A stretch of 64,000 nt of DNA from Lachnospiraceae bacterium (GTDB lineage Bacteria; Bacillota; Clostridia; Lachnospirales; Lachnospiraceae). Positions 45,331 through 52,478 of this stretch are shown here, piece by piece. The notes beneath the pieces are model-generated. The model did no database searches. It was not told where the DNA came from and saw only the letters and a list, made by a program, of their open reading frames with translations. The position numbers were made by a program, and so were the translations under genes. The stretch's first letter is position 1; the number at the start of each line of letters is the position of its first letter. Location of the stretch: NCBI GenBank assembly GCA_024399135.1, contig JAKSHY010000006.1, positions 62,001 to 126,000 of the forward strand. Reading direction: 5' to 3'.

Positions 45331-45786
45331 ATGAACATTACGACTAAAAATTTCGGAGAAATTACAATCGCAGATGACAAAATCATTAAGTTCCCTTCAG
45401 GTATTATAGGTTTTCCTGATTTGACAGATTTTGCATTAGTTCACGATGAAGAGAAAGGTGTTGGCGGAATTCACTGGTTACAGTCAATGCAGGAGCCTGC
45501 ATTCGCAATGCCAGTTATGGATCCATTAACTGTTAAGGCTGATTATAACCCACAGGTAGATGATGAAATCTTAAAGCCAATTGGAGAATTAGATCCTGAT
45601 GAGACATTAGTATTGGTTACAGTTACAGTACCATCTGATTTAACTAAGATGACTGTTAATTTAAGAGGACCATTTGTTATTAATGCATTAGAGAAGAAAG
45701 CTGTTCAGGTTATTATTGAGGGAGATGAATATCCAGTAAAATTCCCTATTTATGAAATCTTGAAAGCAAAGAAGGGTGGTGAGTAA
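45331..45786 (+). CDS. fliW: Flagellar assembly factor FliW
   Basis: A 151-residue protein of normal length. IIKFPSGIIGFPDLTDFALV near the N-terminus and WLQSMQEPAFAMPVMDP are the conserved FliW blocks. FliW binds flagellin and, when flagellin is exported, is freed to bind and block CsrA. csrA follows after one base, the usual arrangement in Firmicutes. AGGAG lies 7 bases before the ATG. No flagellin gene is in the window, so the sensed flagellin is encoded elsewhere. Confidence 0.96.
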   Translation: MNITTKNFGEITIADDKIIKFPSGIIGFPDLTDFALVHDEEKGVGGIHWLQSMQEPAFAMPVMDPLTVKADYNPQVDDEILKPIGELDPDETLVLVTVTVPSDLTKMTVNLRGPFVINALEKKAVQVIIEGDEYPVKFPIYEILKAKKGGE

Positions 45787-45787
45787 T

Positions 45788-46006
45788 ATGTTAGCTTTAT
45801 CACGTAAGAAAAACGAAGCCCTCGTGCTTAACAACAATATTGAAATTACAGTATTAGAAATTAAAGGTGAGCAGGTTAAGCTAGGAATTACTGCACCAAA
45901 GGATGTTCCAGTATACAGAAAAGAAGTATATGTACAGATTCAGGAAGCTAATAAGGAAGCTGTTGATACTTCAGGTATGGATGCATTAAAGGATTTACTT
46001 GGTTAA
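45788..46006 (+). CDS. csrA: Translational regulator CsrA
   Basis: A 72-residue RNA-binding protein from the ATG at 45788 (GGTGGTGAG upstream). MLALSRKKNEALVLNN carries the first-strand residues that contact the GGA loop (Leu4, Arg6), and GEQVKLGITAPKDVPVYRKEV contains the conserved second RNA-binding edge with Arg44-like and Val42-like residues. CsrA dimers bind ANGGAN hairpins over ribosome binding sites; good candidates lie ahead of flgL and of the FliD-like gene in this window. One base after fliW, so the antagonist and regulator are coexpressed. Confidence 0.97.
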   Translation: MLALSRKKNEALVLNNNIEITVLEIKGEQVKLGITAPKDVPVYRKEVYVQIQEANKEAVDTSGMDALKDLLG

Positions 46007-46030
46007 GAAAAATTATATATTTGTACTAAT

Positions 46031-46067
46031 ACAAAGACCCGCAGGCTTTGCCGTTGCGGGTCTTTGT
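46031..46067. terminator. Terminator between csrA and the convergent HTH gene
   Basis: A 13-bp stem (ACAAAGACCCGCA and its complement), 11-nt loop, followed by TGTTAG on the plus strand. It sits between two converging operons. Confidence 0.8.
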
Positions 46068-46099
46068 TGTTAGTCAATAATATACATATGATGTTCTAA

Positions 46100-46435
46100 T
46101 TATTCATTGATGTACTTTGAAATATTTCCTAAATCGTCCATATATTCAAGAGCTTTTCTTCTTCCGAACTTGTTAAGCTTAATAAAGGCTGTAAGAACCT
46201 GATTGTTAAGGTACTTGGTGCTTATATCGCTGACATTGTCTATTGATGAAAAGTCCATCGGATTTAGTGAAAGCATGCAGCACATCTTCATAACTGTCGA
46301 AAAAGACATATGATCAATCCCTTTGTCCAGAGCTGTTGATAAAGTGCTGTATGGGATGTTGGCTTCTATAGCGAATTGCCTTATGCTTGAGAAGCGTTCT
46401 AAAATCTCTTTTTTTAAGATTTCCTCTTTAGTCAT
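46100..46435 (-). CDS. Small helix-turn-helix (XRE-like) protein
   Basis: A 111-residue protein. Residues about 16-65 resemble an XRE/Cro-type helix-turn-helix (SIRQFAIEANIPYSTLSTALDKGIDHMSFSTVMKMCCML), with the two central helices SIRQFAIEA and YSTLSTAL. The C-terminal half is helical and has no recognisable ligand domain. AGAGGAAA precedes the ATG. It follows the FliD-like gene by 15 bp on the same strand, so it is the second gene of that transcript. It might regulate motility genes, but that is only guilt by association. Confidence 0.75.
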   Translation of the reverse strand: MTKEEILKKEILERFSSIRQFAIEANIPYSTLSTALDKGIDHMSFSTVMKMCCMLSLNPMDFSSIDNVSDISTKYLNNQVLTAFIKLNKFGRRKALEYMDDLGNISKYINE

Positions 46436-46450
46436 CGTTTCCTCTTGATA

Positions 46451-47764
46451 TTAACAATATGAATTAAACAGCATTCCTGAATAATTACTGCTGACGTACG
46501 GAGCAGTAAAGTTATGTCCGGGATTCTTATATGCAACAACAGTCTTGTCAATGTATTCCATAGGATTCAATGAAATCTGGTTAGTCTTCCTTAGGATAGA
46601 AGAAGCGAAATCCTTGATAATTGAAAGCTGTGAATACTCAGGGTCCTGATTAAGTGATGACTTAAAGGCCTGATCATCCATGTTAAGACTGCCGTCTTCA
46701 GAAAAGTCGAATCCAATTCTTTGGAGGTTATCCTGATAATAAGAAGAGATTCTTTGCATTTCTGACAGAAGCTTGGTGCTTGAATGCTGCGCATTCCTGT
46801 ATTTGTTGGCAGCGTTGATGAAATTATTATATCCATCAACCAAACGTCCTACGTTTTCTGATATTGAATCTGTGTCAGCTTTTACTCCGATATGAGCCAT
46901 ATGACCTTCCTCACGGCTCACACCATTAAGTGTTAATTCGTACTGCTTATCAATGGTGAAGTGGTTAGAAGAGGTGCTTCTTGGTTCACCATTAAGATAG
47001 AATTCGGCGTTGGACGGAGCCTTCGCTACATAATCTATTCCAAGATACTCAACTGCACCGGAAGTTTTTGATGTATGCTCGTCGGATATGTTGAATATTT
47101 CTTCTTTTCCAGGTTTTAGACCTTCGGCTTCTGAGGTAAGTCTAAGAGATGAAGAACCTTTTCCGTTTTCCAATATATCAGCTTTAATACCTACTCCGGC
47201 ATTGTTAATAAGTCTTGAAAGACGTTCTTCTATATCTTTGTTCGTATCATCTGAACGTACATTGAACTGGAACTCATAGCTTAAATCGTTAATGGACAAA
47301 TCAAATGAATACTCTCCAGGCGCTAATGAGGTTATCTCAGAAGACGGAAGTGCGTATCCTAAGTTGACCTGTGGGGAGGCAAGTGATGTTACCTCGATGT
47401 CGAAGGAGATAGCATTATCACTTTCGCCTGGCTCACCTATATATTCAGCACTAACCATATCATCATCTGTTGAATAGGCAGATTTTTTGTTGAACATGTT
47501 GTCGTTCTCAATACCACCTAATGATGCTATGGTGTTTCTTAATTCTCTGGCATTCTCTTTTAAGTCAATAGCAAACTCTCTTGATGCGTTGCTTGAATCA
47601 AGAATATAAAGAGGGGTGTCCTTATTTAATTTAAGCATGGAATTGTATACGCCACGAAGCTCGCTCTTTTTATGAGCGTCGTATTTAGAAACGTTATTCT
47701 TCGGTGCATACTGAGTAAGATAATAATTATAGATATTATCAATAGCAGAATTATACGATGCCAT
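46451..47764 (-). CDS. FliD-like flagellar cap or filament-associated protein
   Basis: Encodes 437 residues from the ATG at 47764, which has a perfect AAAGGAGGGG site; an upstream extension of 40 residues would cross the leader structures and is rejected. The C-terminus (about 330-437) looks like FliD_C: VDGYNNFINAANKY, then a helix LLSEMQRISSYYQDNLQRIG, DGSLNMDDQAFKSSL. The middle (about 130-230) has FSFDLSINDLSYEF-like beta strands seen in FliD/flagellin domains. The usual FliD N-terminus (GLDTDSIV-type) is not visible, so it may be a divergent cap or a variant. It lies opposite fliW-csrA and its leader carries a CsrA-type hairpin. Confidence 0.65.
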   Translation of the reverse strand: MASYNSAIDNIYNYYLTQYAPKNNVSKYDAHKKSELRGVYNSMLKLNKDTPLYILDSSNASREFAIDLKENARELRNTIASLGGIENDNMFNKKSAYSTDDDMVSAEYIGEPGESDNAISFDIEVTSLASPQVNLGYALPSSEITSLAPGEYSFDLSINDLSYEFQFNVRSDDTNKDIEERLSRLINNAGVGIKADILENGKGSSSLRLTSEAEGLKPGKEEIFNISDEHTSKTSGAVEYLGIDYVAKAPSNAEFYLNGEPRSTSSNHFTIDKQYELTLNGVSREEGHMAHIGVKADTDSISENVGRLVDGYNNFINAANKYRNAQHSSTKLLSEMQRISSYYQDNLQRIGFDFSEDGSLNMDDQAFKSSLNQDPEYSQLSIIKDFASSILRKTNQISLNPMEYIDKTVVAYKNPGHNFTAPYVSSNYSGMLFNSYC

Positions 47765-47768
47765 ATCG

Positions 47769-47837
47769 TCCCCTCCTTTCTTCCATGAATACATGCATTT
47801 TACTAAAATCCGTTTAGTAAAGAGTCGTCCCTGACTC
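47769..47837 (-). promoter_or_regulatory. Leader of the FliD-like gene with CsrA-type hairpin
   Basis: Read on the minus strand, GAGTC-AGGGAC-GACTC (47822-47837) is a 5-bp stem with hexaloop AGGGAC, which fits ANGGAN. A second ANGGAN (AAGGAG) is the Shine-Dalgarno itself at about 47771-47781, roughly 45 bases away. This two-site layout is that of CsrA-controlled hag leaders. A third hairpin, TTTACTAAA/TTTAGTAAA (47799-47821), lies between the two. Confidence 0.65.
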
Positions 47838-47874
47838 ACGCATAAGGGCGAAATGCGCCTACTATGTTGACTAC

Positions 47875-47903
47875 ATTTTATCACACGCAGTCAAGCAATA
47901 CAA
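47875..47903 (-). promoter_or_regulatory. SigA-like promoter of the FliD-like gene
   Basis: On the minus strand: TTGTAT (47898-47903), 17 bases, TAAAAT (47875-47880). The start point is near 47868, giving a leader of about 105 bases. No SigD-type octamer was found here. Confidence 0.5.
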
Positions 47904-47980
47904 GTACCAATATTCATAGCTGTGAGCATTACGATATTTAGTTATGTGATTGTCATAAGGAGAAAACTTGTGGTTGTCTT

Positions 47981-48009
47981 TTGACAGTTTCTATTGTTAA
48001 ATATATTAA
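47981..48009 (+). promoter_or_regulatory. SigA-like promoter of glmM
   Basis: TTGACA (47981-47986), 17 bases, TATTAA (48004-48009). The predicted start (~48016) lies just before the ribosome binding site CGAAAGGA, so glmM must start at 48041 and not at the in-frame TTG at 47981. Confidence 0.75.
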
Positions 48010-48040
48010 GACAGTTTCGAATTCGAAAGGATATATTTTT

Positions 48041-49396
48041 ATGGGAAAGTATTTTGGAACAGATGGATTTCGTGGTAAGGCAGGAGTTGTGCTTACAGCG
48101 GAGCATGCATTTAAAATAGGCAGATTTTTAGGATTTTACTTTAGTAAAGATCATAAAGCTAAGATTGTAATAGGAAAGGATACACGTAGATCTTCATATA
48201 TGTATGAGAATGCGCTTGCTTCAGGAATTGTTTCTTCCGGAGCGGATGCATATCTTCTTCATGTTACTACTACTCCATGTGTGAGCTTCATAACAAGAAC
48301 GGAGGATTTTGACTGTGGAATTATGATAAGCGCAAGTCATAATGCCTTCGGAGATAATGGTATCAAGCTGATGAGTAGCGAGGGTGAGAAGATGGATGAT
48401 AATCTTCAGGCCGAAATTGAGAAATTCATTGATGGAGAAGGAATTGAGGTTCCATGGGCAGTAGGTGAGAACATCGGATGTACAGTGGACTACTATTCTG
48501 GAAGAAACAAGTATGTAGGATATTTGGTTAAGCTTCTTGAAAGCAATTATTTTTCAGACAGAAAGGTTGCTCTTGACTGTGCTAACGGAAGCTCATGGAT
48601 GATAGGAAGATCAGTTTTTGATGCACTTGGTGCCAAGACTTACGTTATTAATAATGAACCAAACGGAGTTAATATTAACTTAGGCTGTGGATCAACACAT
48701 ATGGAAGGCTTACAGGAATATGTAAAGGATCACAAGCTTGATGTTGGTTTTGCTTTTGATGGTGATGCAGACAGATGTCTTGCTGTTGATGAGAATGGAG
48801 AAATCGTCAATGGTGACGTTATCATGTATATTTGTGCGAAGCATCTAAAGCAGATTGGAAAGCTTCCTTCTAATACAGTAGTTACTACTATAATGAGTAA
48901 CTTCGGATTATATAAGGCATTCGATAAGGCTGGTATTAAATATGAAAAGACAGCTGTTGGTGACAGATATGTGTATGAGAATATGAAGGAAAATAATCAT
49001 ATGCTCGGCGGAGAACAGTCTGGTCACGTAATCTTTAGAGAATATGCAAGAACAGGAGACGGAATCGTTACAGCAATAATGCTTATGAGAGTTCTTATAG
49101 AAACTCAGCTTCCACTTTCGGTGCTTGCTTCTGAAGTTACAATGTATCCTCAGGTTCTTAAGAATGTAGTGGTTGATGACAAGGAAAGCACATTAAATGA
49201 CAGCGCTGTCAAGAAGGCTGTTGAAGAGTGCGAGGTGGCACTTGGCGAGAATGGAAGAGTTCTCCTTAGAGCTTCAGGTACAGAACCAGTTCTCAGAGTT
49301 ATGTCAGAGGCAGGAACATTAGATGAATGTGAGAAATGGGTTGACCACATCATCGATGCCATGAAAGCATCAGGACATTTTCAGAATATGAAATAG
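48041..49396 (+). CDS. glmM: Phosphoglucosamine mutase
   Basis: Encodes 451 residues from the ATG at 48041. FGTDGFRGKAG at the start, MISASHNAFGDNGIK with catalytic Ser99, the AFDGDADRCLAVD metal loop, GGEQSGHVI and the C-terminal LLRASGTEPVLRVM are the GlmM motifs. It converts glucosamine-6-P to glucosamine-1-P for UDP-GlcNAc, feeding peptidoglycan and surface glycans. The usual Pro after SASHN is Ala here, a small deviation. The next gene (10 bp on) encodes a beta-helix protein in the same pathway area. Confidence 0.93.
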   Translation: MGKYFGTDGFRGKAGVVLTAEHAFKIGRFLGFYFSKDHKAKIVIGKDTRRSSYMYENALASGIVSSGADAYLLHVTTTPCVSFITRTEDFDCGIMISASHNAFGDNGIKLMSSEGEKMDDNLQAEIEKFIDGEGIEVPWAVGENIGCTVDYYSGRNKYVGYLVKLLESNYFSDRKVALDCANGSSWMIGRSVFDALGAKTYVINNEPNGVNINLGCGSTHMEGLQEYVKDHKLDVGFAFDGDADRCLAVDENGEIVNGDVIMYICAKHLKQIGKLPSNTVVTTIMSNFGLYKAFDKAGIKYEKTAVGDRYVYENMKENNHMLGGEQSGHVIFREYARTGDGIVTAIMLMRVLIETQLPLSVLASEVTMYPQVLKNVVVDDKESTLNDSAVKKAVEECEVALGENGRVLLRASGTEPVLRVMSEAGTLDECEKWVDHIIDAMKASGHFQNMK

Positions 49397-49406
49397 AGGT
49401 ATTAAG

Positions 49407-50081
49407 ATGGCTGAACAGTTAAAGGTTAGCGAATTATATGAGCCAGGACATACAAGAGCCTGGGAATATCTTGAAAAGGTTGAGTATCCATGGGAAATAT
49501 TAAAGGATATCAAGAATATTATTTTAGAAATAGGACCTACCCTGGACAAAGATATATACGAAGAAAGAGAAGAAGGCGTATGGGTTGCTAAGTCTGCTAA
49601 GATTTTTCCAACAGCTTATCTGGGTGCTCCTTGTATAATAGGAGAAAACACCGAGGTTAGACAGGCAGCCTTCATCAGAGGCTCAGCACTAGTTGGTGAC
49701 AACTGTGTTGTTGGAAATTCGGTTGAACTTAAGAACGTAATCATTTCTGATAATGTTCAGGTTCCTCATTATAATTATGTAGGAGATTCAGTTCTTGGCT
49801 ATAAGTCACATATGGGAGCAGGATCAATTACTTCTAATGTTAAGTCAGATAAAACTCTGGTTACAGTAAGAGGAAAAGAAACATCTATAGATACAGGCCT
49901 TAAGAAGTTTGGAGCTATGCTCGGAGACTTCGTTGAGGTTGGATGTAATTCAGTATTAAATCCGGGAACAGTTATTGGATCACATAGTAATATTTATCCT
50001 ACATCCTCTGTTCGTGGAGTTGTCCCTTCCGATTCTATATATAAAAGTGGAATGGGGAGTGAAATTGTTGAGAAAAGATAA
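49407..50081 (+). CDS. Left-handed beta-helix nucleotidyl/acyltransferase-like protein
   Basis: A 224-residue protein. The N-terminal ~70 residues are mixed helix; from about 75 onward there are hexapeptide repeats of a left-handed beta helix (AYLGAPCIIGENTEVRQAAF, GNSVELKNVIISDNV, MGAGSITSNVKSD, GCNSVLNPGTVIG), as in the C-terminal domain of GlmU. The pyrophosphorylase domain is missing, so alone it cannot be GlmU. Directly after glmM, it could be an N-acetyltransferase of glucosamine-1-P or a related sugar acyltransferase; that is context-based. Confidence 0.75.
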   Translation: MAEQLKVSELYEPGHTRAWEYLEKVEYPWEILKDIKNIILEIGPTLDKDIYEEREEGVWVAKSAKIFPTAYLGAPCIIGENTEVRQAAFIRGSALVGDNCVVGNSVELKNVIISDNVQVPHYNYVGDSVLGYKSHMGAGSITSNVKSDKTLVTVRGKETSIDTGLKKFGAMLGDFVEVGCNSVLNPGTVIGSHSNIYPTSSVRGVVPSDSIYKSGMGSEIVEKR

Positions 50082-50091
50082 ATAAAATATG

Positions 50092-50120
50092 TTGACTTTG
50101 CCTTTTTGCTATGGTATAGT
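50092..50120 (+). promoter_or_regulatory. SigA promoter of the rpmG-secE-nusG operon
   Basis: TTGACT (50092-50097), exactly 17 bases, TATAGT (50115-50120). The start is predicted near 50127. Confidence 0.85.
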
Positions 50121-50128
50121 TACCAAGC

Positions 50129-50153
50129 AATAGGGCGTAGGCCTTATTTTTTT
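50129..50153 (+). terminator. Promoter-proximal terminator-like hairpin before rpmG
   Basis: AATAGGGC-GTAG-GCCTTATT (8 bp with one G-U) followed directly by a run of T, within about 30 bases of the predicted start point. It could abort or attenuate transcription of the operon. Confidence 0.55.
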
Positions 50154-50202
50154 GTCGTTTAAAAATATAAGACAAGCGTAAATGTTTTAGGAGGATAAAG
50201 AT

Positions 50203-50352
50203 ATGCGTACCAAGATTACATTAGCATGCACAGAGTGCAAGCAGCGCAATTACAACACAACTAAGGAAAAGAAGCTCCATCCAGACAGAATGGAAACAAA
50301 GAAGTACTGCAGATTCTGCAAGGCTCATACACTTCATAAGGAAACAAAGTAG
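50203..50352 (+). CDS. rpmG: 50S ribosomal protein L33
   Basis: A 49-residue ribosomal protein. [23 protein letters not shown]-like basic middle and [15 protein letters not shown]: both Cys-x-x-Cys pairs (CTEC, CRFC) are present, so this is the zinc-binding C+ form. TTAGGAGGAT is a strong ribosome binding site. rpmG-secE-nusG is the usual Firmicutes order. Confidence 0.96.
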   Translation: MRTKITLACTECKQRNYNTTKEKKLHPDRMETKKYCRFCKAHTLHKETK

Positions 50353-50381
50353 GATTAGTCTTTATTAATAAGGGGTAAACT

Positions 50382-50576
50382 ATGGCAGGAAATAATGAAA
50401 AGCCAAGCTTCTTTAAAGGAGTAAAGGCTGAATACAATAAGGTAACATGGCCTACAAAGGATGATGTTATCAAAGAAACTGTTTCAGTAGTGTGCATTTC
50501 AGCTGTGTTGGCCGGATTAATTGCTTTATTTGATTTTGCTATTCAGTATGGTATTAACTATATTTCTAGTTTATAA
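50382..50576 (+). CDS. secE: Preprotein translocase subunit SecE
   Basis: A 64-residue protein. A short amphipathic start (KPSFFKGVKAEYNKVTWPTKDDVIKET) is followed by one membrane helix (about 35-55), as in Gram-positive SecE; the KVTWPTKDDV segment is the family signature. It is an essential part of the SecYEG channel. 29 bp after rpmG, 41 bp before nusG. AAGGGG is seen upstream. Confidence 0.95.
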   Translation: MAGNNEKPSFFKGVKAEYNKVTWPTKDDVIKETVSVVCISAVLAGLIALFDFAIQYGINYISSL

Positions 50577-50617
50577 TTCCGAAACAATATTATTGAAGAA
50601 TCAAGAGGTGATTAATT

Positions 50618-51136
50618 ATGGCAGATGCTAATTGGTATGTTGTACATACATATTCTGGATATGAGAATAACGTTAAGGCTAACATCGAGAAGACTATAAT
50701 TAACCGTAATTTACAGGAGAAGATTCTCGAAGTTAAAGTTCCTATGGAAAATGTTATTGAAATGAAGAACGGTGTTCGTAAGGCCGTTGAGAAGAAGCTT
50801 TTCCCAGGATATGTATTAATAAATATGGTAATGGACGATGAGACATGGTATGTCGTTCGTAATACTCGTGGTGTAACAGGATTCGTAGGTCCAGGATCTA
50901 AGCCTGTACCACTTTCAGAAACAGAAATGAAGCCTTTAGGAATAAGAACAGAAAATATTTCTGTAGATTTCGAGGAAGGCGATACCATCATCGCAGTTGC
51001 TGGTGCATGGAAAGATACAGTTGGCGTTGTTCGCCGTATGGACTTTAGCAAGCAGACAGTTACTATCAATGTTGAAATGTTTGGTAGAGAAACTCCAGTT
51101 GAGATTTCTTTTGCTGAAGTTAGAAAGCAGAATTAA
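50618..51136 (+). CDS. nusG: Transcription antitermination/pausing factor NusG
   Basis: A 172-residue protein. The NGN domain (about 1-110) starts NWYVVHTYSGYENNVKANIE and has KLFPGYVLINMVM and VRNTRGVTGFVG. The KOW domain (from about 120: FEEGDTIIAVAGAWKDTVGVV) closes the protein. NusG binds RNA polymerase and couples it to ribosomes or Rho. AGAGGTG precedes the ATG. Normal length. Confidence 0.97.
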   Translation: MADANWYVVHTYSGYENNVKANIEKTIINRNLQEKILEVKVPMENVIEMKNGVRKAVEKKLFPGYVLINMVMDDETWYVVRNTRGVTGFVGPGSKPVPLSETEMKPLGIRTENISVDFEEGDTIIAVAGAWKDTVGVVRRMDFSKQTVTINVEMFGRETPVEISFAEVRKQN

Positions 51137-51262
51137 TTCTATCAGGATTAATTATAAATTCGGTTTGTCCGGAGTAGCTACCGGACAGGCTGTGGGAGTA
51201 CTTATTGTGAGTACGCCTGACCACGATGCATATTAAGATGCATTAGAATAGGAGGTGCCACT
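51137..51262 (+). promoter_or_regulatory. rplK-rplA leader with probable L1-binding structure
   Basis: The 126-base leader contains a hairpin (TCCGGAGTAGCTACCGGA, about 51169-51186), then a GTGGGAGTACTTATTGTGAGTAC-type stem with GTGGGAG, and two copies of GATGCAT around ATTAAG. L1 autoregulates L11-L1 operons by binding an mRNA mimic of its 23S site, where GUGGGAG and GAUGC elements recur. The match is by eye only. Confidence 0.45.
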
Positions 51263-51688
51263 ATGGCAAAGAAAGTAGAAGGATATATTAAGTTACAAAT
51301 CCCTGCTGGTAAAGCTACACCAGCTCCTCCAGTTGGACCTGCATTAGGTCAGCATGGAGTTAACATCGTTGAATTCACAAAGCAGTTCAACGCTAAGACA
51401 GCAGATAAGGGTGACGTTATCATCCCTGTTGTTATCACTGTTTATGCAGACAGAAGTTTTAGTTTCATTACAAAGACTCCACCTGCAGCTGTATTATTAA
51501 AGAAGGCATGTAACATTAAGTCAGGTTCAGGTGTTCCTAACAAGACTAAGGTTGCTAAGATTTCTAAGGCTAAGATTCAGGAAATCGCAGAATTAAAGAT
51601 GCCTGATTTAAATGCCGCTAGCTTAGAGGCTGCTATGAGCATGATCGCTGGTACAGCTCGAAGCATGGGTATCACAGTAGAAGACTAA
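51263..51688 (+). CDS. rplK: 50S ribosomal protein L11
   Basis: A 141-residue ribosomal protein. [28 protein letters not shown] is the family's N-terminal signature, and the C-terminal rRNA-binding helix region ([22 protein letters not shown]) is intact. It binds the GTPase-associated rRNA with L10/L7-L12. GGAGGTG precedes the ATG. It pairs with rplA 14 bp downstream. Confidence 0.98.
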   Translation: MAKKVEGYIKLQIPAGKATPAPPVGPALGQHGVNIVEFTKQFNAKTADKGDVIIPVVITVYADRSFSFITKTPPAAVLLKKACNIKSGSGVPNKTKVAKISKAKIQEIAELKMPDLNAASLEAAMSMIAGTARSMGITVED

Positions 51689-51702
51689 TGGAGGATTGAA
51701 TA

Positions 51703-52392
51703 ATGAAGCATGGTAAGAAGTATAACGAAGCTGCTAAGTTAGTTGATCGTAGCGTAATGTACGAGCCTGCTGATGCAATCGCATTAGTTAAGAAAACAGC
51801 TACAGCTAAGTTTGATGAGACAGTAGAAGTTCATATTAGAACAGGTTGTGATGGAAGACATGCAGAACAGCAGATTCGTGGAGCAGTTGTTCTTCCTAAC
51901 GGAACAGGTAAGACAGTTAAGGTTTTGGTTTTCGCTAAGGGTGATAAGGTAGCTGAGGCTGAGGCAGCAGGTGCTGATTACGTTGGTGGAGATGAGTTAA
52001 TTCCTAAGATCCAGAACGATGGCTGGTTTGATTTCGACGTAGTAGTTGCTACACCTGATATGATGGGTGTTGTAGGTCGTTTAGGTAAGGTTTTAGGTCC
52101 TAAGGGATTAATGCCTAACCCTAAGGCTGGTACAGTAACAATGGATGTTACTAAGGCTGTTAATGATATTAAGGCTGGTAAAATCGAGTACAGACTTGAT
52201 AAGGCTAACATCATTCACTGTCCTGTTGGTAAGGCTTCTTTCACAGAAGAGCAGTTACAGCAGAACTACGATGCATTACTTGACGCAATCTTAAAGGCTA
52301 AGCCTTCAGCATTAAAGGGTCAGTATTTAAAGAGTGTTTCTTTAGCTACAACAATGGGACCTGGCGTTAAGATCTCTACTGCAAAGTATTAA
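51703..52392 (+). CDS. rplA: 50S ribosomal protein L1
   Basis: A 229-residue ribosomal protein of normal length. [15 protein letters not shown] at the start and [22 protein letters not shown] in the middle are diagnostic. L1 forms the mobile stalk and, in many bacteria, represses its own operon by binding the leader. TGGAGGATT precedes the ATG. A terminator follows at 52423. Confidence 0.98.
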   Translation: MKHGKKYNEAAKLVDRSVMYEPADAIALVKKTATAKFDETVEVHIRTGCDGRHAEQQIRGAVVLPNGTGKTVKVLVFAKGDKVAEAEAAGADYVGGDELIPKIQNDGWFDFDVVVATPDMMGVVGRLGKVLGPKGLMPNPKAGTVTMDVTKAVNDIKAGKIEYRLDKANIIHCPVGKASFTEEQLQQNYDALLDAILKAKPSALKGQYLKSVSLATTMGPGVKISTAKY

Positions 52393-52422
52393 TTTAAAAC
52401 ATAATATCTGTTAGATATGATG

Positions 52423-52450
52423 AAGACCATCCTCGAAAGAGGGTGGTCTT
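52423..52450 (+). terminator. Intrinsic terminator after rplA
   Basis: A 12-bp stem (AAGACCATCCTC, GAAA tetraloop, one G-U) followed by TTTTG. The CapA-like gene starts only 28 bases later. Confidence 0.88.
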
Positions 52451-52478
52451 TTGTTATTAGTTGTGCTATGGTAGGTGC

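Noticed and set aside
47765-47884. Forty-residue N-terminal extension of the FliD-like protein
   Set aside because: It would cover the promoter and leader hairpins; the ATG at 47764 has an ideal ribosome binding site.
47981-48040. Upstream TTG start for glmM
   Set aside because: It coincides with a SigA -35 element and upstream of the predicted transcription start; GlmM homology begins at 48041.
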